This document shows, piece after piece, positions 25,008 to 34,478 of a stretch of 64,000 nucleotides of DNA (positions within the stretch are counted from its first letter, which is position 1; each line of letters starts with the position of its first letter). The notes beneath the pieces were generated by a model. That model saw nothing but the letters and a program-made list of their open reading frames with translations. It had not been told where the DNA came from and ran no database searches. A program made the translations under genes and the position numbers. This DNA is from Ignavibacteria bacterium UBA7675 (GTDB lineage Bacteria; Bacteroidota; Ignavibacteria; Kapaibacteriales; UB7675), in assembly GCA_002483085.1 (NCBI GenBank), contig DLHF01000080.1:62001-126000 (forward strand). The letters are read 5' to 3'.

Positions 25008-27143
25008 CTACCGCGCCGCTTCCGATCTCTCTGCCATACTGCGTATTGGCTCTGCGATTGGTGTTGCGCGTATCACAGAGGAATGCCCGAAGTTTTCTCT
25101 GTGATGATGCCGCGCTGGCCGGTGGGGCTGTGTTTTGTCTTCGCTCAAAATTGCAAACCTCCGGACGAGATTCTGGAGATTCTCGGTCAGGTTGTGCAGT
25201 TCTACCGTCGAGTGTGCAATGTCGTCGATGGTTGCAGCCGTATGCGATGTCGTTGAGCGTATGTGGTCGAGGCTGATGGCGATGTCGGCTGTTGCGCGCG
25301 ATTGCTCTCTGCTGGCGTTTGTAATGTCGGCAACAATGTGCAGTGTTTCGTCTGATGTCGCCATAATGTGTGCCAATGCAGTACCGGCTTTATCAGCCAG
25401 AGCCAGACCTTCGGTTACTTCGGCTTCTCCGTATTGCATACCGCGCACGGCGGTGTCGGCTTCCGACTGGATATCGCGTATCATAGCAGAAATACTTTTA
25501 GTGGCAGCAGCGGTGCGTACCGCGAGCTTACCTACTTCGTCGGCCACAACAGAGAAGCCCCGGCCATGAGCACCGGCGCGTGCCGCTTCAATAGCTGCGT
25601 TGAGCGCCAGTAAATTGGTTTGGTCGGCAATTTCGTTGATCACATCTATAATCTCGTTAATACGGGTACTGGCTGAGTTGAGATTATTAATTGTATGCAC
25701 CGACGTGTGCACTACTTCCGCAATACTTCCAATTTTGTCCATTGTGTGCCGAATAACTATTTCGCCTTCTTCGGCTGTTGTGCGGTATTGCCGGGCAAGC
25801 TCAGCGGCACGCCCGGAAGTGCGGGCGTTGGCAGCGCTCGAAGCCGCCATTTTTTCTACAGTAAGAGCCACCTGTAGCGTTTGTTCCTTTTGCTGGATGG
25901 CGTCTTTGCTAAGCTGTTCTGTAGCACTGGTAATTTTTGCCGATGCCGATGCTGTTGTCGTGATAGTGTGGACGACATGTTGCAGAGTAGTGCGCATGGA
26001 GTCAACCGCAGTGTTGAAGCCTTCGTAAAGCCTGCCTACTTCGCTTGTAGTGTCGGCGTTGAGGTGAACAGTGAGATCGCCTTTTGAAAAATTGTCCATT
26101 GCGTGTAGCAGCTCTTCAATACACGACACCAGATAGAGGTGTTTTTCCTCTTCCGACTGCCGGAGTTTTTCTACCATGGTGTTGAATGTTCCAGCCAGAT
26201 GCCCCAGCTCGTCGTTGGAGCGTACTAATAACGTCATGTCTAAATTTCCTTCTGCTACCTTGCCTGCTGCTTTTTGCAGTTCCTTTACCGGCTTGGTGAT
26301 CGAGCCGCTCATGCGCACAGCGAGAATAACGCTTGTGCATATCGACAGTGCTATTGCGGCGATCATAATTGTCTGCCAGTCTCTTGCCCGATGTTTGCCT
26401 GTTTGTACTATTGATTCGATACGGCTTCCAATTGCTACGGAGTTTGCCATGAGCGAGTCCGACAGCGATGAAACCTGCTTAATATGGGTAGCAGCTTGGT
26501 GGAAGTCGCGTAGGTAGTTGTCGGCCAAATTTACAATGTGTTGCTGAAGAGTATCCGGCAGGCGCGACGCTTGTGTTTGTGCGATAAGTTTGCTGGTTTC
26601 CTGCTCTACTTTCTCGATGTATTTATCCTTTTCGCGCAGGAAAAAATCTTTCTCACTGCGCCGCATTGAGAGCATCAGGACTTGAAGCTGATCCATTTTT
26701 GCTTGTTTGACAATGCCTTCGATGGAGTGTACACTCTGGCGGAGAGCGCCTTCGCTGCCCGAGTTTTCGTCGAGCCCCCGTTCTCGCAATTTTTGTTCTA
26801 CTGAAGAAAAAAGTGTGCTGTGGAGCGAAAAGCTCTGAAGCAGCGTATCGACTTCTGTACTGCCTGTGTACGACTGGAGTATGGTAGATGCAGCGGCCAG
26901 CCGGATATGGGCGGAATCGGCATAGCAGGAGTCGCGCTGTTCAATAAAGGTCAGCTCGCAGCGTGATGCGTGAGCCAGAGCTGCCTGTGCTCTGCTCATG
27001 TCTTCTACGGTTGTAAGTACCGAATTTTGCAGCAAAGCAAAACCGGTTCCGATACTGCTAAGACATACGACGATTAATGCTAACCCGAGAACTTTGCGAT
27101 AGAGGGATATGTTGAGTTTTACAAATGAACGAGCAGCTTTCAT
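25008..27143 (-). CDS. methyl-accepting chemotaxis protein
   Basis: 711 residues. The start at 27143 is fixed by a strong Shine-Dalgarno (aggaagg at 27150-27156). Membrane helix 1 is at about 15-38, followed by a helical periplasmic sensor of about 220 residues, membrane helix 2 (TIMIAAIALSICTSVILAV), a HAMP domain (SITKPVKELQKAAGKVAEGNL), a second HAMP-like segment (MDNFSKGDLTVHLN) and the signalling domain with the hairpin tip EIADQTNLLALNAAIEAARAG. The sensor helices suggest a four-helix-bundle or HBM-type ligand domain. No CheR-binding pentapeptide is at the C-terminus, which ends in a His/Arg-rich tail. No other chemotaxis gene is nearby. Confidence 0.93.
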   Translation of the reverse strand: MKAARSFVKLNISLYRKVLGLALIVVCLSSIGTGFALLQNSVLTTVEDMSRAQAALAHASRCELTFIEQRDSCYADSAHIRLAAASTILQSYTGSTEVDTLLQSFSLHSTLFSSVEQKLRERGLDENSGSEGALRQSVHSIEGIVKQAKMDQLQVLMLSMRRSEKDFFLREKDKYIEKVEQETSKLIAQTQASRLPDTLQQHIVNLADNYLRDFHQAATHIKQVSSLSDSLMANSVAIGSRIESIVQTGKHRARDWQTIMIAAIALSICTSVILAVRMSGSITKPVKELQKAAGKVAEGNLDMTLLVRSNDELGHLAGTFNTMVEKLRQSEEEKHLYLVSCIEELLHAMDNFSKGDLTVHLNADTTSEVGRLYEGFNTAVDSMRTTLQHVVHTITTTASASAKITSATEQLSKDAIQQKEQTLQVALTVEKMAASSAANARTSGRAAELARQYRTTAEEGEIVIRHTMDKIGSIAEVVHTSVHTINNLNSASTRINEIIDVINEIADQTNLLALNAAIEAARAGAHGRGFSVVADEVGKLAVRTAAATKSISAMIRDIQSEADTAVRGMQYGEAEVTEGLALADKAGTALAHIMATSDETLHIVADITNASREQSRATADIAISLDHIRSTTSHTAATIDDIAHSTVELHNLTENLQNLVRRFAILSEDKTQPHRPARHHHRENFGHSSVIRATPIAEPIRSMAERSEAAR

Positions 27144-27288
27144 ACTATACCTTCCTACAGCATTTATAAAGTAGACCTCGTTGCCTTTTCTCCTGTGCAA
27201 AGGTCGCGGTAAAGCGCATAGGAGAGAAGAACGAAGAGCGGTGTTATGAAATCTTTATGCTGTTGGTGGCAGGAAGTGGGATGTTTTG

Positions 27289-27320
27289 CAGGCCGCTTCT
27301 AGTACACAGAATGCGGCCTG
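27289..27320 (-). terminator. weak stem-loop after the glycosidase-like gene
   Basis: caggccgc (27289-27296) pairs with gcggcctg (27313-27320) over a 16-base loop, about 20 bases past the stop of the minus-strand gene. No good T-run follows, so it may only mark the mRNA 3' end. Confidence 0.35.
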
Positions 27321-27339
27321 ATAGGTAAAAGATTATACG

Positions 27340-30276
27340 CTATCGCAGGATGGTAAAAGGAGTGCTGTAGATGCCGCTTGTGGTGCTCGCACGCATGATG
27401 TATATACCTGAGGCAAGGCGGCGAGAAATAGGCAGAGTATAGCGACTGTCCGGCATTGTTCCTGTCCATACTTCTGTTTCGATACCTGTGATATCAATGA
27501 TCGACAGGCGAACTGCCGTGCCCGCTGGCAGCCTGAGGTCGATACATGCTTCTTCACGGATGGGTTGTGGATGTACGGCCAGTATTTGCTCTTCGGCAAA
27601 TTGATGCACAGGAATATCTGTTGTACTTTTTTTCTGCTCTATGCGGAACCACAAGGATGGGTGCTGCTTCTGGTCTATGATAAGTCGGAATTTGCCTTGA
27701 TTCTTTACTGCTGCTATTACTTCGCCTGTGGGCATGCCTGTAGCATCAAGAGGATAGGCCAGCAGAGAGTCTGCGTTGCCCGGTAGTGTCAGTGCTATGC
27801 TCATCGGTTCAACAACCGTAGGCGCTGTGCCGGGATTGCTGCGCACTGTGCTGTCGCCCTGCCAGACTGCACCGGAGTTCAGTGCCCGCGAGCTCAGGGT
27901 AAGCAGCGAATATTGCGCCGAGGCCACTGGCGTGGTGTCGGCAGATATCCAGGTAAATGTTCCTGTGCGACCGCCGCTGATTCGCTCGGCCAGAATAGAA
28001 CCAAATCGAAACACCGGCCCCCCGATGTTTCCGGTGGCAGCTACATAGCAAGGTGTATTGATGGTGAATAATGTGTCGTCCGCATTCCAGAGTAACTCTC
28101 CGGAGTCCGACAGCAGCTCGGAGGTGTTTACTTCGTCGCCCGAAAGCTGGAAGACATCTGTGTGGGGAGCTATCGACTGGGCTGCGGCGTTGAAACGCGC
28201 TACCGACACACGGCGGAAGAGAGGTAAGCGGTTGTCGGTGCGGCTTTCCAACCAGAAAGCATCGTACCACAGCGCATACGGATACAGCAGTGCTTCTTGT
28301 GTTTGGTCGAGCAGAATGCGTTTTTGTGCAAGAGATATAAGCTCGCGTCTGAATGCTCCAGCCGCAGAAGGTACGAGGCTCATCAGCGCGGGGTTATTGC
28401 CGTCGTTGTAAAAATTGCCGGGCGCTATGGAGTCGGCAGCAAACTGCATGCGGTCGGTGCTGTAGGCTCCGATGTAGACAGCATCCCATCCCTGATAGGC
28501 GGCATATGCCGGGAGCAGTGTAAGCATTTCGTTGGCATAAGCGGAGGGATAAGGCATGACGAACTGCGTGACAACTGTAGGCTTGCCATCAATGGCTTGA
28601 CGTGCAATGAATGGAATGCGGCCTGCGTAGATATTGCCTACCATGCCATCGTTGCCGATGTACCAGTTATCTTGTTGGTTTCGCACATAATCCCAGCTCT
28701 CACTCGCTGCGGTAAAGTCCATATTGCGGATGCTGTACAGGTCGTTGAGCATGATGCCCGATGTGCCACCTCCTACAAGCGCTTGGCATCCCAGCGTATC
28801 GCGGATGAATGAGCGCATATCTGTGTTGTAGCCGGAAGCAAGATTTGTGTAAAACTCCATAAGATCGCGTGTGCGCTGTGGCGAGAACGCAGGCCCTTCG
28901 GCAAAAGTTGGTCGGTGGATGGTAGCTGTTGTAAGATGCTCTCCCGGCAGCAGGCCCGGTTCGTCGATCATGGTAATGTGCACGTCGTCCAGAAATATAT
29001 CGCCCGTTGTCTCGCCGCAGAAGAAACTGAGCCGCGCTCCGTTGTTGTCGGTTTCGGTAGCGCGAAAGGGAATTGTGTACTCTTGCCACTGGTCGGTAAA
29101 AGTTGCGGCTTGGTAATTAATTCCCAGATTGGCAAATGGCGCATAGCTCATTTGTAGGTGCAGCCGAACTCCGCGCGAGGGAAGAGATGTCTTAGCCCAA
29201 AACCGGAGTTGATACAGCCGTTGTTTCTCGATTTTTGCCGATACATTGCTCAGCATAATAGACACTGGTGTACCATTGGCTTTGTTGATGCGCAGGCGCA
29301 GCGAACGGCTACCCTCCTTTTTGTCAGTTTCACTTGGTTCGATAAGCGCTTGCACATTGTCCGCGAGGTCGAGTGCCCACACCGAGCTAAATGGGTCTTC
29401 ATAGCCGGGATTGGCGAGCAGATTCGCTGTCGTAGAAGCCTTGCTATTCCACGTATGGTCGAGGTTCATATCGCTGCTGTATTTGCCGTGAAGATAGGTA
29501 GCAAATAATGTATCGAGCATGCGCGAGTGATACACCGAAAGCAGCGCGCCTTCGCCTTCGTGCGAAAGCCAGCCCGCTAGCCAGCCGAGAAACAGCGAGT
29601 TGTTGTCGGTGATGTCTACCCATGCGAGCGCCGCTTCGTCTTTGTAGGCCGTACCTGTGTAGGGATTGGTATGCTCCATGAGCCTGCGGATGAACAGTCT
29701 GTGCTGGTGTTGCAGCGCAGAGTCGAAAAATGTAACAGCTCTGCCGCCGTATGGGATAGAGTCCCAAGCGGTAATGCCGTCGTTCTGCCGCGCTGTGCGC
29801 GCTGCCAGAAGCGGTAGGTGGATGTAGAGACCGTTCTTTTTTAGCTGGTAGACCAACCAGTCGAATCTTTGTAGCTGTTCGGGGTCGAAACCGTTGGAAG
29901 AGCCAGTGGAAAACGACTGAAGTAGGCTGGATTCGTTCCAGTAGGAGTAGTCGTAGTTCATAAAGCGTACAGCGTTGAATCCGAGCGCCCGGAGGCGCTG
30001 TGCAAGTGCCGTAGCTGCGGTGCTGTCGGGAAAACAGGCCGTATTGTACAACACGGTGCCCAGAAAGCGGGCGGGGGAGCCATCTGGATAGACAAAGCGG
30101 CCATTGGCCATGCCGATGCGACCCTGCTGCCCAGCGGGTGTGGCTACAGGCAGAAGCAGCGAGGCCGAGCTCATCGTGTCGAGAGGGGAATGTGTATATG
30201 GAAATGCGTCGATCAGAGGCTGGGCTCGTAGTGCTGCGGCACAGGCGAACAAGACAAGTAGTGTCCATAGCTTCAT
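27340..30276 (-). CDS. T9SS-exported glycoside-hydrolase-like protein, catalytic Glu residues apparently replaced
   Basis: 978 residues from the ATG at 30276, preceded by ggag. Signal peptide MKLWTLLVLFACAAALRAQ. Residues about 40-220 read as the first half of a GH5-like TIM barrel (GRFVYPDGSPARFLGTVLYN, LRALGFNAVRFMNYDYSYW). A carbohydrate-binding jelly roll (YQLRFWAKTS, QEYTIPFRA, GDIFLDDVHI) is inserted before the barrel continues, and a type A sorting domain ends the protein (LAVHPQPIREEACIDL, LASGIYIMRAST). Where relatives have the acid/base Glu in a 'NEN' strand end, this protein has ITDNNS with N225. Where the nucleophile is expected ('VVTE'), it has VVTQF with Q571. If this reading is right, it binds but does not cleave glycans. 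Confidence 0.75.
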   Translation of the reverse strand: MKLWTLLVLFACAAALRAQPLIDAFPYTHSPLDTMSSASLLLPVATPAGQQGRIGMANGRFVYPDGSPARFLGTVLYNTACFPDSTAATALAQRLRALGFNAVRFMNYDYSYWNESSLLQSFSTGSSNGFDPEQLQRFDWLVYQLKKNGLYIHLPLLAARTARQNDGITAWDSIPYGGRAVTFFDSALQHQHRLFIRRLMEHTNPYTGTAYKDEAALAWVDITDNNSLFLGWLAGWLSHEGEGALLSVYHSRMLDTLFATYLHGKYSSDMNLDHTWNSKASTTANLLANPGYEDPFSSVWALDLADNVQALIEPSETDKKEGSRSLRLRINKANGTPVSIMLSNVSAKIEKQRLYQLRFWAKTSLPSRGVRLHLQMSYAPFANLGINYQAATFTDQWQEYTIPFRATETDNNGARLSFFCGETTGDIFLDDVHITMIDEPGLLPGEHLTTATIHRPTFAEGPAFSPQRTRDLMEFYTNLASGYNTDMRSFIRDTLGCQALVGGGTSGIMLNDLYSIRNMDFTAASESWDYVRNQQDNWYIGNDGMVGNIYAGRIPFIARQAIDGKPTVVTQFVMPYPSAYANEMLTLLPAYAAYQGWDAVYIGAYSTDRMQFAADSIAPGNFYNDGNNPALMSLVPSAAGAFRRELISLAQKRILLDQTQEALLYPYALWYDAFWLESRTDNRLPLFRRVSVARFNAAAQSIAPHTDVFQLSGDEVNTSELLSDSGELLWNADDTLFTINTPCYVAATGNIGGPVFRFGSILAERISGGRTGTFTWISADTTPVASAQYSLLTLSSRALNSGAVWQGDSTVRSNPGTAPTVVEPMSIALTLPGNADSLLAYPLDATGMPTGEVIAAVKNQGKFRLIIDQKQHPSLWFRIEQKKSTTDIPVHQFAEEQILAVHPQPIREEACIDLRLPAGTAVRLSIIDITGIETEVWTGTMPDSRYTLPISRRLASGIYIMRASTTSGIYSTPFTILR

Positions 30277-30587
30277 GATATCTCCGGATAGGGTCAGCAA
30301 TCATTGCGCGAAATAGTATTTACAAAAAATCGTATTGGGATTCAACGGCCTTCTGGCAAAGAAGCGTATTTTGAAGCGCTGTGTTGTTTGGTTCGTAGCA
30401 AATCGGCGGAAGGTGCTCCGGCTGGTATATTCTGTGGCACGGGCATCGCTCGGGCGCCCGTCGCGGCGCTGTCACCGGTCGCACATCCGCTTTTCGATTG
30501 GCCAGTGGCTGCTCGCAGTGGGGGATGGTGGCATCGCTCCTCGCAGAGCGCGAAGGCATGAGCGGAGAGTGCACTGATGAACAGAGA
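30277..30587. other. divergent intergenic region carrying a repeat copy
   Basis: 311 bases between the divergent glycosidase-like and mpg genes. Most of it is the repeat copy R1, listed separately. The frame of mpg stays open leftward into the repeat, but the codons there do not belong to the glycosylase family. Confidence 0.5.
30431..30565 (+). repeat. dispersed intergenic repeat, copy R1
   Basis: The left block tctgtggcacgggc is identical over 14 bases to R2 at 46215, and cgctgtcaccggtcgca follows at the same distance as in R2 and R3. The acgggc..gcccgt pair inside the left block can form a short stem. The right block is more diverged than in R2, R4 and R5. Confidence 0.75.
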
Positions 30588-31262
30588 ATGGGTGTATTGA
30601 AAACAATGATGGAAGATTGTATGGCGATAGATGATCCATTGATTAAGCTGCATCCGTGGCTGGCATTACAGCCGGATTTTTACAACCGCGCGACGCAGCA
30701 GGTAGCTCGCGATCTGCTTGGGAAGCTCATGGTGCGCTGCGTGGACGGTGTCGTGCTGTCGGGTATAATTGTAGAAACCGAAGCGTATTTGCCCGAGGGT
30801 GATGCCGCCAGCCATGCGTATAGAGGAGCAACACAGCGCAACGCTGCGATGTTCGAGCCGGGAGGAGTGCTGTACGTGTACATGATTTACGGCATTCATC
30901 ACTGCCTGAACTTTGTCACCGAAGAGTGCGGAGTAGGTAGTGCCGTGCTTATCCGCGCGGTAGAGCCTGTGCACGGCATCGACCAGATGCGCATGCGCAG
31001 GGGAGTGCAGAAAGCGGAGCAACTTTGCAACGGTCCCGGCAAGATCGCCATAGCCTTTGGCCTGACCACTGCCAACAGCTTTGCAACGGTCTGCGGGCCG
31101 GACATGTATGTACAGCCCGGAAAAGACCTTGGTGAAGCAGATATCATCACCACACCGAGAATAGGCATTACCAAGGCAGCCAACTTGCCATTGCGTTTTT
31201 ATATAAAAAATTCGCCATTTGTATCAAAAGCGAAACCAGCCGGGGAGAAGCCGGAGCAATAG
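30588..31262 (+). CDS. 3-methyladenine DNA glycosylase (AAG/MPG family)
   Basis: 224 residues from the ATG at 30588; ATGs at 30606/30609 are also possible, while earlier starts lie in the repeat R1. It removes alkylated purines from DNA. Visible family motifs: ARDLLGK, IIVETEAYLPEGDAASHAYRG with the catalytic Glu, RNAAMFEPGGVLYVYMIYGIHHCLNF, AVLIRAVEP and NGPGKIAIAFG. The length and all active-site blocks are normal for the bacterial family. It is followed on the same strand by a Nudix gene after 127 bases. Confidence 0.93.
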   Translation: MGVLKTMMEDCMAIDDPLIKLHPWLALQPDFYNRATQQVARDLLGKLMVRCVDGVVLSGIIVETEAYLPEGDAASHAYRGATQRNAAMFEPGGVLYVYMIYGIHHCLNFVTEECGVGSAVLIRAVEPVHGIDQMRMRRGVQKAEQLCNGPGKIAIAFGLTTANSFATVCGPDMYVQPGKDLGEADIITTPRIGITKAANLPLRFYIKNSPFVSKAKPAGEKPEQ

Positions 31263-31389
31263 CGAGCAAAAAGAGGTGTTGTTGTGGTATCTGGCCGAGA
31301 AAAGAAGGCGTAATACTTCTGCCGGAGGAGTAGCCGGGGTATTGGAATTATTTTGTTTCCTTGCACAAACGTGGTAGATTTGCGCCCAT

Positions 31390-31962
31390 ATGAACGGCAT
31401 ACCGTCTTCGGCATCAACCATGATTGAACATTGGCAGACCCTTTCCTCGAAAACAGTTGCGGAATGTCGTATCTTTTCCGTCGAGATGGTGGCGAAAAGC
31501 CATCCATCGCGCGGTTCGGCAAGTGAATTTGCCTTTATTCGCACATCCGACTGGGTAAATATCATCCCGCTGACAGATGCTGGCACGGTGATACTGGTGC
31601 GCCAGTATCGCCACGGTATAGAAGATATATCGCTGGAACTGCCGGGCGGCATTATCGACGAGGGGGAAGACCCCCGCGAAGCTGCCCAGCGCGAGTGTGT
31701 GGAAGAAACTGGCTACAGAGGGACGGCAGAAGCAGAGCTGATCGGCGTCAACGACCCGAATCCAGCTTTGCAAGGAAATCGGTGTTATTCATTCTTATGG
31801 CGCGGCTGTAGAGCTGTTGATATACAACATTTAGACGAACACGAAGAAATAGAAGTAGTGGAAGTGCCGTTTGGCGATATTCCCGCGCTTATTCGCGAAG
31901 GGAAAATTCGCCATTCGCTTGTGCTGGCGGCGTTTTTGTTCCACTTCCTGCAAGCCAGGTAG
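31390..31962 (+). CDS. Nudix hydrolase, ADP-ribose pyrophosphatase type
   Basis: 190 residues with a complete Nudix box GGIIDEGEDPREAAQRECVE plus ETG. The preceding VILVRQYRHGIEDISLELPGG is typical of ADP-sugar pyrophosphatases (NudF-like), which cleave ADP-ribose to AMP and ribose 5-phosphate. The start is uncertain: an ATG ten codons downstream (31420) would also do and no ribosome binding site decides. It lies 43 bases upstream of parA on the same strand. Confidence 0.9.
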   Translation: MNGIPSSASTMIEHWQTLSSKTVAECRIFSVEMVAKSHPSRGSASEFAFIRTSDWVNIIPLTDAGTVILVRQYRHGIEDISLELPGGIIDEGEDPREAAQRECVEETGYRGTAEAELIGVNDPNPALQGNRCYSFLWRGCRAVDIQHLDEHEEIEVVEVPFGDIPALIREGKIRHSLVLAAFLFHFLQAR

Positions 31963-32005
31963 CCATTGCGCTTCAGTCGTGGTCATTATTCTGCGGTGAG
32001 AATAC

Positions 32006-32803
32006 ATGGGAAAAGTGATTGCAGTAGCAAACCAGAAAGGCGGCGTGGGAAAAACCACGACTGCCGTCAATCTGGCGGCTTCGCTTGCGGCTGCCGAGCA
32101 GCCTACGCTGCTCATAGACATAGACCCCCAGGCAAATGCCTCCAATGGACTGGGCATCAATTCCCGTATGCTCGATAAGTCGATCTATGAAGTTCTCGTA
32201 GGAAGAATGCCTCCGCAAGAGGCCATTGTTCCTTCGGATATGCCCTTTCTGGATGTGCTTCCCTCGCATATCAACCTCGTAGGTGCGGAGATTGAGATTG
32301 TCGATCTTCACGAGCGGGAGAAAGTGCTGCTGAATGTCCTCGTTTCGCTGCGGAAAAAGTATAATTTTATTGTGATCGACTGTCCGCCATCGCTCGGACT
32401 TCTTACGCTCAATGCGCTAACCGCTGCGGATTCCATCCTTGTACCTGTGCAATGCGAGTATTACGCATTGGAGGGATTAGGGCAGCTTCTGAACACGATA
32501 TCTATTGTTCGCAAGCATCTGAACCCGCGATTAGACATCGAAGGGATTCTGCTGACAATGTACGACGGGCGGCTGCGGCTGTCCAACCAAGTAGTGGAAG
32601 AAGTAACGCGGCATTTGGGCGATAAAGTATGCAAGACGATTATAGCCCGCAATGTGCGCCTGTCCGAAGCACCAAGCCACGGCAAGCCCGTGCTGCTGTA
32701 CGATGCGCTTTCGATTGGAGCAAAAAATTATTTAGATCTGGCGCGGGAAATACTCGACCGCGCAAATGGAACCGAAGTAGAGAGCAAAGCCGTTGCCGTA
32801 TAA
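32006..32803 (+). CDS. parA: chromosome partitioning ATPase ParA (Soj)
   Basis: 265 residues with the deviant Walker A motif NQKGGVGKTTTAVNLA at the N-terminus, the A' motif LIDIDPQANAS, and Walker B VIDCPPSLG. There is no N-terminal helix-turn-helix, so it is the chromosomal Soj type, not the plasmid P1 type. It drives origin segregation together with ParB. parB follows after 48 bases. I saw no parS-like palindrome in or near the genes. Confidence 0.96.
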   Translation: MGKVIAVANQKGGVGKTTTAVNLAASLAAAEQPTLLIDIDPQANASNGLGINSRMLDKSIYEVLVGRMPPQEAIVPSDMPFLDVLPSHINLVGAEIEIVDLHEREKVLLNVLVSLRKKYNFIVIDCPPSLGLLTLNALTAADSILVPVQCEYYALEGLGQLLNTISIVRKHLNPRLDIEGILLTMYDGRLRLSNQVVEEVTRHLGDKVCKTIIARNVRLSEAPSHGKPVLLYDALSIGAKNYLDLAREILDRANGTEVESKAVAV

Positions 32804-32851
32804 GCAGCGGATATTGTTCAACTGTCATTTATACGAAGAGATATCGCAGCT

Positions 32852-33901
32852 ATGGCGAAAATGAAGAATGCGCTCGGTAAGGGACTGGGTGCTCTCATAC
32901 CCTCACAGGTGGCTGTACGATCAACAGCGTCATCTGAAACGTCGGTCTCGCACGACGACGGGCAGTCCGTGGGGGTGATCGCCCTTATTGATATCACCCG
33001 TATTCGCCCCAATCCGTTGCAGCCTCGGGAGGATTTTGATCCCCAAGCTCTTGATGATTTAAAGAAATCTATCAAGGAAAAGGGGGTTATTCAGCCGATT
33101 ACCGTGCGGCGCACTGAATACGGTTATGAGATTATCGCAGGTGAACGCCGTGTGCGCGCCTCGATGGAGATCGGAATGGCGGCTATTCCCGCTTATATTC
33201 TCGATATCACAACTGATGCGGAAATGCTGGAACTGGCGCTTATCGAAAACGTACAGCGCGAACATCTCAATCCCGTGGAGATTGCTCTTGGCTACCAGCG
33301 ATTGATCGAAGAATGTAGACTTACCCAAGAAGAAGTATCGCAAAAAGTGGGCAAGGATCGCACAACAGTTACCAATTTTCTGCGATTGCTGCGCCTGCCA
33401 CGCGAAATACAGTACGCCTTGCGCCAGAAGCGCATATCGATGGGACACGCCCGCGCCATGCTCGCTATTACCGATGCAGAAACACAGGTCGATGTCTTCC
33501 GCCGTGTGGTACAGGACGATCTATCAGTGCGGCGTACCGAGGAGCTTGTAAAGCTCGTAGCCGGTGGGCGTCCTGCCGACGTACCGCTCGGGCCGAAAAA
33601 AAACGCACCCTCTCCTTTTGCGCCAGTGCCTGAGCCCGCAGAACCCAGAACCGAAACAAAATTCTATGCAGATAGCGCTATGCCGGTGCCGGAACTTCCC
33701 GAAGTGGAAGATGATCCCCGGGTAGTGTCTACTCTCGACGAGATCGAGAATCGGCTGCGCCAGCTTCTTGCTACGCAGGTTCATCTGCGCATGAAAAAGG
33801 AAGGAAGTGGTTCGTTAGAAATCCGATTCTTCTCGCCCGAAGAATTAGAGCGCCTGCTGGACCTCTTTGCTATTATTGAGCGCAGCGAATACGCGCAGTA
33901 A
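32852..33901 (+). CDS. parB: chromosome partitioning protein ParB (Spo0J)
   Basis: 349 residues. The N-terminus KNALGKGLGALIP contains the Arg/Lys-rich ParA-stimulating segment. The CTP-binding region shows IRPNPLQPRE, IKEKGVIQPITVR, GERRVRAS and ENVQREHLNP, and a helix-turn-helix follows (LTQEEVSQKVGKDRTTVTNFLRLL). A Pro-rich linker (about 245-280) leads to the C-terminal dimerisation part. It is slightly longer than Spo0J owing to the linker. An ATG three codons in (MKNAL) is an alternative start. Confidence 0.96.
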   Translation: MAKMKNALGKGLGALIPSQVAVRSTASSETSVSHDDGQSVGVIALIDITRIRPNPLQPREDFDPQALDDLKKSIKEKGVIQPITVRRTEYGYEIIAGERRVRASMEIGMAAIPAYILDITTDAEMLELALIENVQREHLNPVEIALGYQRLIEECRLTQEEVSQKVGKDRTTVTNFLRLLRLPREIQYALRQKRISMGHARAMLAITDAETQVDVFRRVVQDDLSVRRTEELVKLVAGGRPADVPLGPKKNAPSPFAPVPEPAEPRTETKFYADSAMPVPELPEVEDDPRVVSTLDEIENRLRQLLATQVHLRMKKEGSGSLEIRFFSPEELERLLDLFAIIERSEYAQ

Positions 33902-33916
33902 CAGGAGCACGGGTAC

Positions 33917-34390
33917 ATGTCCGGACAGATCGTAGAAAAACTGATCGTGCACACAACAGCGCTACGCGTGCGCTATGCCGATACCGATAAAATGCAGGTT
34001 GTTTACAACGGCGTGTACTTGGAGTACTTTGAAGTTGGGCGGACGGAAATGCTGCGCGCTTGTGGCGTACCTTATGTCGGACTGGAAAAGCAGGGCTATT
34101 TGCTGCCAGTGCTCGAAGCCTCGGTGCTGTATAAGCAGCCAGCGTTGTACGACGACATACTTACGATTGAAGCGCGATACGATGCCACGCCCCGGCCATT
34201 AGTGCGCATCGAGTACACGATACGCCGCGACGACACGTTGATAGCCACGGGATTTACAGTCCACAGCTTTGTGCGTGCCGAAACAATGAAGGCGATTAAG
34301 CCGCCGAAAATCTATACAGAGGCTATTGAACGCTATTTACAGACTGCGTATGCCGCTTCTTCACAGGTCGGAGAGCCGATGATACGATAG
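33917..34390 (+). CDS. YbgC/4-hydroxybenzoyl-CoA-type acyl-CoA thioesterase
   Basis: 157 residues, a single hot-dog domain. The signature VRYADTDKMQVVYNGVYLEYFE contains the catalytic Asp of the YbgC group, followed by GRTEMLRACG and the strand YDDILTIEARYD. It hydrolyses acyl-CoA thioesters; the chain length is unknown. It begins 15 bases after parB, so it is probably co-transcribed. No tol-pal genes, the frequent partners of ybgC, are seen here. Confidence 0.88.
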   Translation: MSGQIVEKLIVHTTALRVRYADTDKMQVVYNGVYLEYFEVGRTEMLRACGVPYVGLEKQGYLLPVLEASVLYKQPALYDDILTIEARYDATPRPLVRIEYTIRRDDTLIATGFTVHSFVRAETMKAIKPPKIYTEAIERYLQTAYAASSQVGEPMIR

Positions 34391-34478
34391 GTACACATTA
34401 CGCAGAGGGCTATCGGTCCGCTAATCCTCCGGGGGCTGGCAGGCGCTTTTGCACTTTGTTTTTTCTTAACCACATCGT

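Noticed and set aside
30498..30587. A 30-residue N-terminal extension of the DNA glycosylase
   Set aside because: These codons fall in the dispersed repeat R1 and do not resemble the glycosylase family.
32006..33901. Expected parS palindrome (tgtttcacgtgaaaca type) around parAB
   Set aside because: No sequence close to the consensus was seen in or near these genes or elsewhere in the window.
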